A DNA stretch of 35,792 bases from Candidatus Fusobacterium pullicola (lineage in GTDB: Bacteria; Fusobacteriota; Fusobacteriia; Fusobacteriales; Fusobacteriaceae): the NCBI GenBank assembly GCA_018883725.1, contig JAHLFN010000026.1, forward strand, positions 1-35,792, in the 5' to 3' direction. Each line of letters starts with the position of its first letter. Position 1 is the first letter of the stretch. The notes under the pieces are model-generated. The model ran no database searches. It had not been told where the DNA came from and was given only the letters and a program-made list of their open reading frames with translations. Below are positions 35,201-35,792 of this stretch, in pieces. Both the position numbers and the translations under genes were made by a program.

Positions 35201-35591
35201 ATGAAAGTAACTAAAGCAGTTATACAAGAAGCAGGATTGGGAACTAGAGTATTACCTGCAACTAAGGCACAACTTAAAGAAATGTTAGTAATAGTTGATA
35301 AGCTATCACTACAATACATAGTAGAGAAATTAGTTGAATCTGGTATAAAGGATATAATAATAGTTACTGGAAGAAATAAGAATAGTATAGAGGATCATTT
35401 TGAAAACTCATATGAGTTAGAGGATATTCTTAAAAAGAATGATAAAGATAGCCTTTTAGAAAGCCTATAATTTTGAAGGCAAAAGATATGATATATGTAA
35501 TAAGTTTGGACTTCTTAAAGCTAATATAGAGTTTGGTCTTAGAAACGAGGAGACAAGAGAGGAACTATTAGAGTACCTTAAAAGTATTTAG
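35201..35591 (+). pseudogene. galU: galU (UTP-glucose-1-phosphate uridylyltransferase) with internal deletion
   Basis: The first 87 or so residues match Gal[75 protein letters not shown]. The frame stops at 35470. From about 35463 the next frame continues with the GalU C-terminus ([42 protein letters not shown], stop at 35591). The middle, about 160 residues, is missing. Even the retained part departs from consensus: IPAAG is IQEAG, KAQPKEML is KAQLKEML and DKPSLQ is DKLSLQ. It cannot encode a working enzyme; an intact galU is presumably elsewhere. Confidence 0.85.
35339..35446 (+). repeat. 108-nt galU segment, first copy
   Basis: Identical to 35685-35792 except for two bases (t/a and a/c near the left end). 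Copies are 346 nt apart in direct orientation. The second copy runs off the window, so the true repeat length is unknown. Confidence 0.97.
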
Positions 35592-35600
35592 GAGAGATAG

Positions 35601-35792
35601 ATGTTAAAGATAAATGAGAATGTATACAACAAAATAGGGGAGTTAGGTGTATATATCTATACCCTCTCTCTATTTATCTCAAAATCTGGAATAAAGGATA
35701 TAATCATAGTTACTGGAAGAAATAAGAATAGTATAGAGGATCATTTTGAAAACTCATATGAGTTAGAGGATATTCTTAAAAAGAATGATAAA
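35601..35792 (+). CDS. chimeric frame: unrelated N-terminus joined to galU segment (partial)
   Basis: ATG 35601 follows GGAGAG (35591-35596) and the frame stays open for 64 codons to the window end. The first 28 residues (MLKINENVYNKIGELGVYIYTLSLFISK) contain a hydrophobic stretch and look like the start of an O-antigen ligase or other membrane protein. From [36 protein letters not shown] onward it is GalU sequence. The join falls at TCTGGAATAAAG (35685 on), where both parents could share bases. It is probably a non-functional recombinant; it continues beyond the window. Confidence 0.7.
   Translation, partial: MLKINENVYNKIGELGVYIYTLSLFISKSGIKDIIIVTGRNKNSIEDHFENSYELEDILKKNDK
35685..35792 (+). 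repeat. 108-nt galU segment, second copy
   Basis: The second copy of 35339-35446 (106 of 108 identical), fused in frame to a different N-terminus and cut by the window edge. Confidence 0.97.

Overview
The window reads as chromosomal DNA of a Fusobacterium-like anaerobe. It is AT-rich with heavy use of AGA, ATA and A-ending codons and strong GGAGG-type ribosome sites. It has a recF/remB/gyrB/gyrA-type neighbourhood, a complete rnfCDGEAB operon, a one-chain iron-sulfur serine dehydratase and a TrkAH potassium system. No rRNA, tRNA or CRISPR array was seen. The genus is an inference from gene content and style, not from a marker search.

Layout. (1) 1-5.8 kb: the end of a DciA-like (DUF721) gene, remB, gyrB, a type III toxin gene of the ToxN/TenpN class, its apparent antitoxin RNA on the opposite strand, then gyrA. 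(2) 5.86-10.6 kb: a UspA-like protein, a YfcE-type phosphodiesterase, pheS and pheT, closely spaced and ended by a terminator. (3) 10.6-17.6 kb: sdaA-pth, then the six-gene Rnf ferredoxin:NAD+ oxidoreductase operon with its own promoter. (4) 17.6-23.1 kb, minus strand: trkH and trkA behind a hipBA toxin-antitoxin pair with a palindromic, apparently leaderless promoter, then an AbiEi-type antitoxin gene whose AbiEii toxin partner is reduced to 13 codons. An 85%-identical 79-nt direct repeat flanks the AbiEi module. (5) 23.1-24.5 kb: an unrecognised 98-residue protein and a patatin-like lipase, each with its own terminator. (6) 24.7-35.2 kb: a surface-polysaccharide locus (initiating sugar-phosphate transferase, four glycosyltransferases, UDP-galactopyranose mutase, Wzy-like polymerase, pyruvyl transferase, Wzx flippase). 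From about 27.9 kb it is visibly more AT-rich than the core genes, as expected of an exchangeable cassette. (7) 35.2 kb to the end: scrambled galU fragments, including a 108-nt duplication and a chimeric reading frame.

The most interesting item lies between gyrB and gyrA. A TenpN-like endoribonuclease gene sits 12 nt behind gyrB. Just past its stop codon, in convergent orientation, lie a near-consensus promoter, two 51-nt repeats that each fold as an H-type pseudoknot (8-bp stem with two compensated base-pair changes, 4-nt loop-to-tail pairing, A-rich loop), and a terminator. Known type III systems place the antitoxin repeats upstream of the toxin on the same strand under one promoter. Here the RNA is antisense-oriented and separately driven, and the toxin appears tied to gyrase transcription.

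Second-tier observations are the hipBA promoter now standing in front of trkAH, the decayed AbiE module between direct repeats, and the recombined galU ends of the polysaccharide locus.
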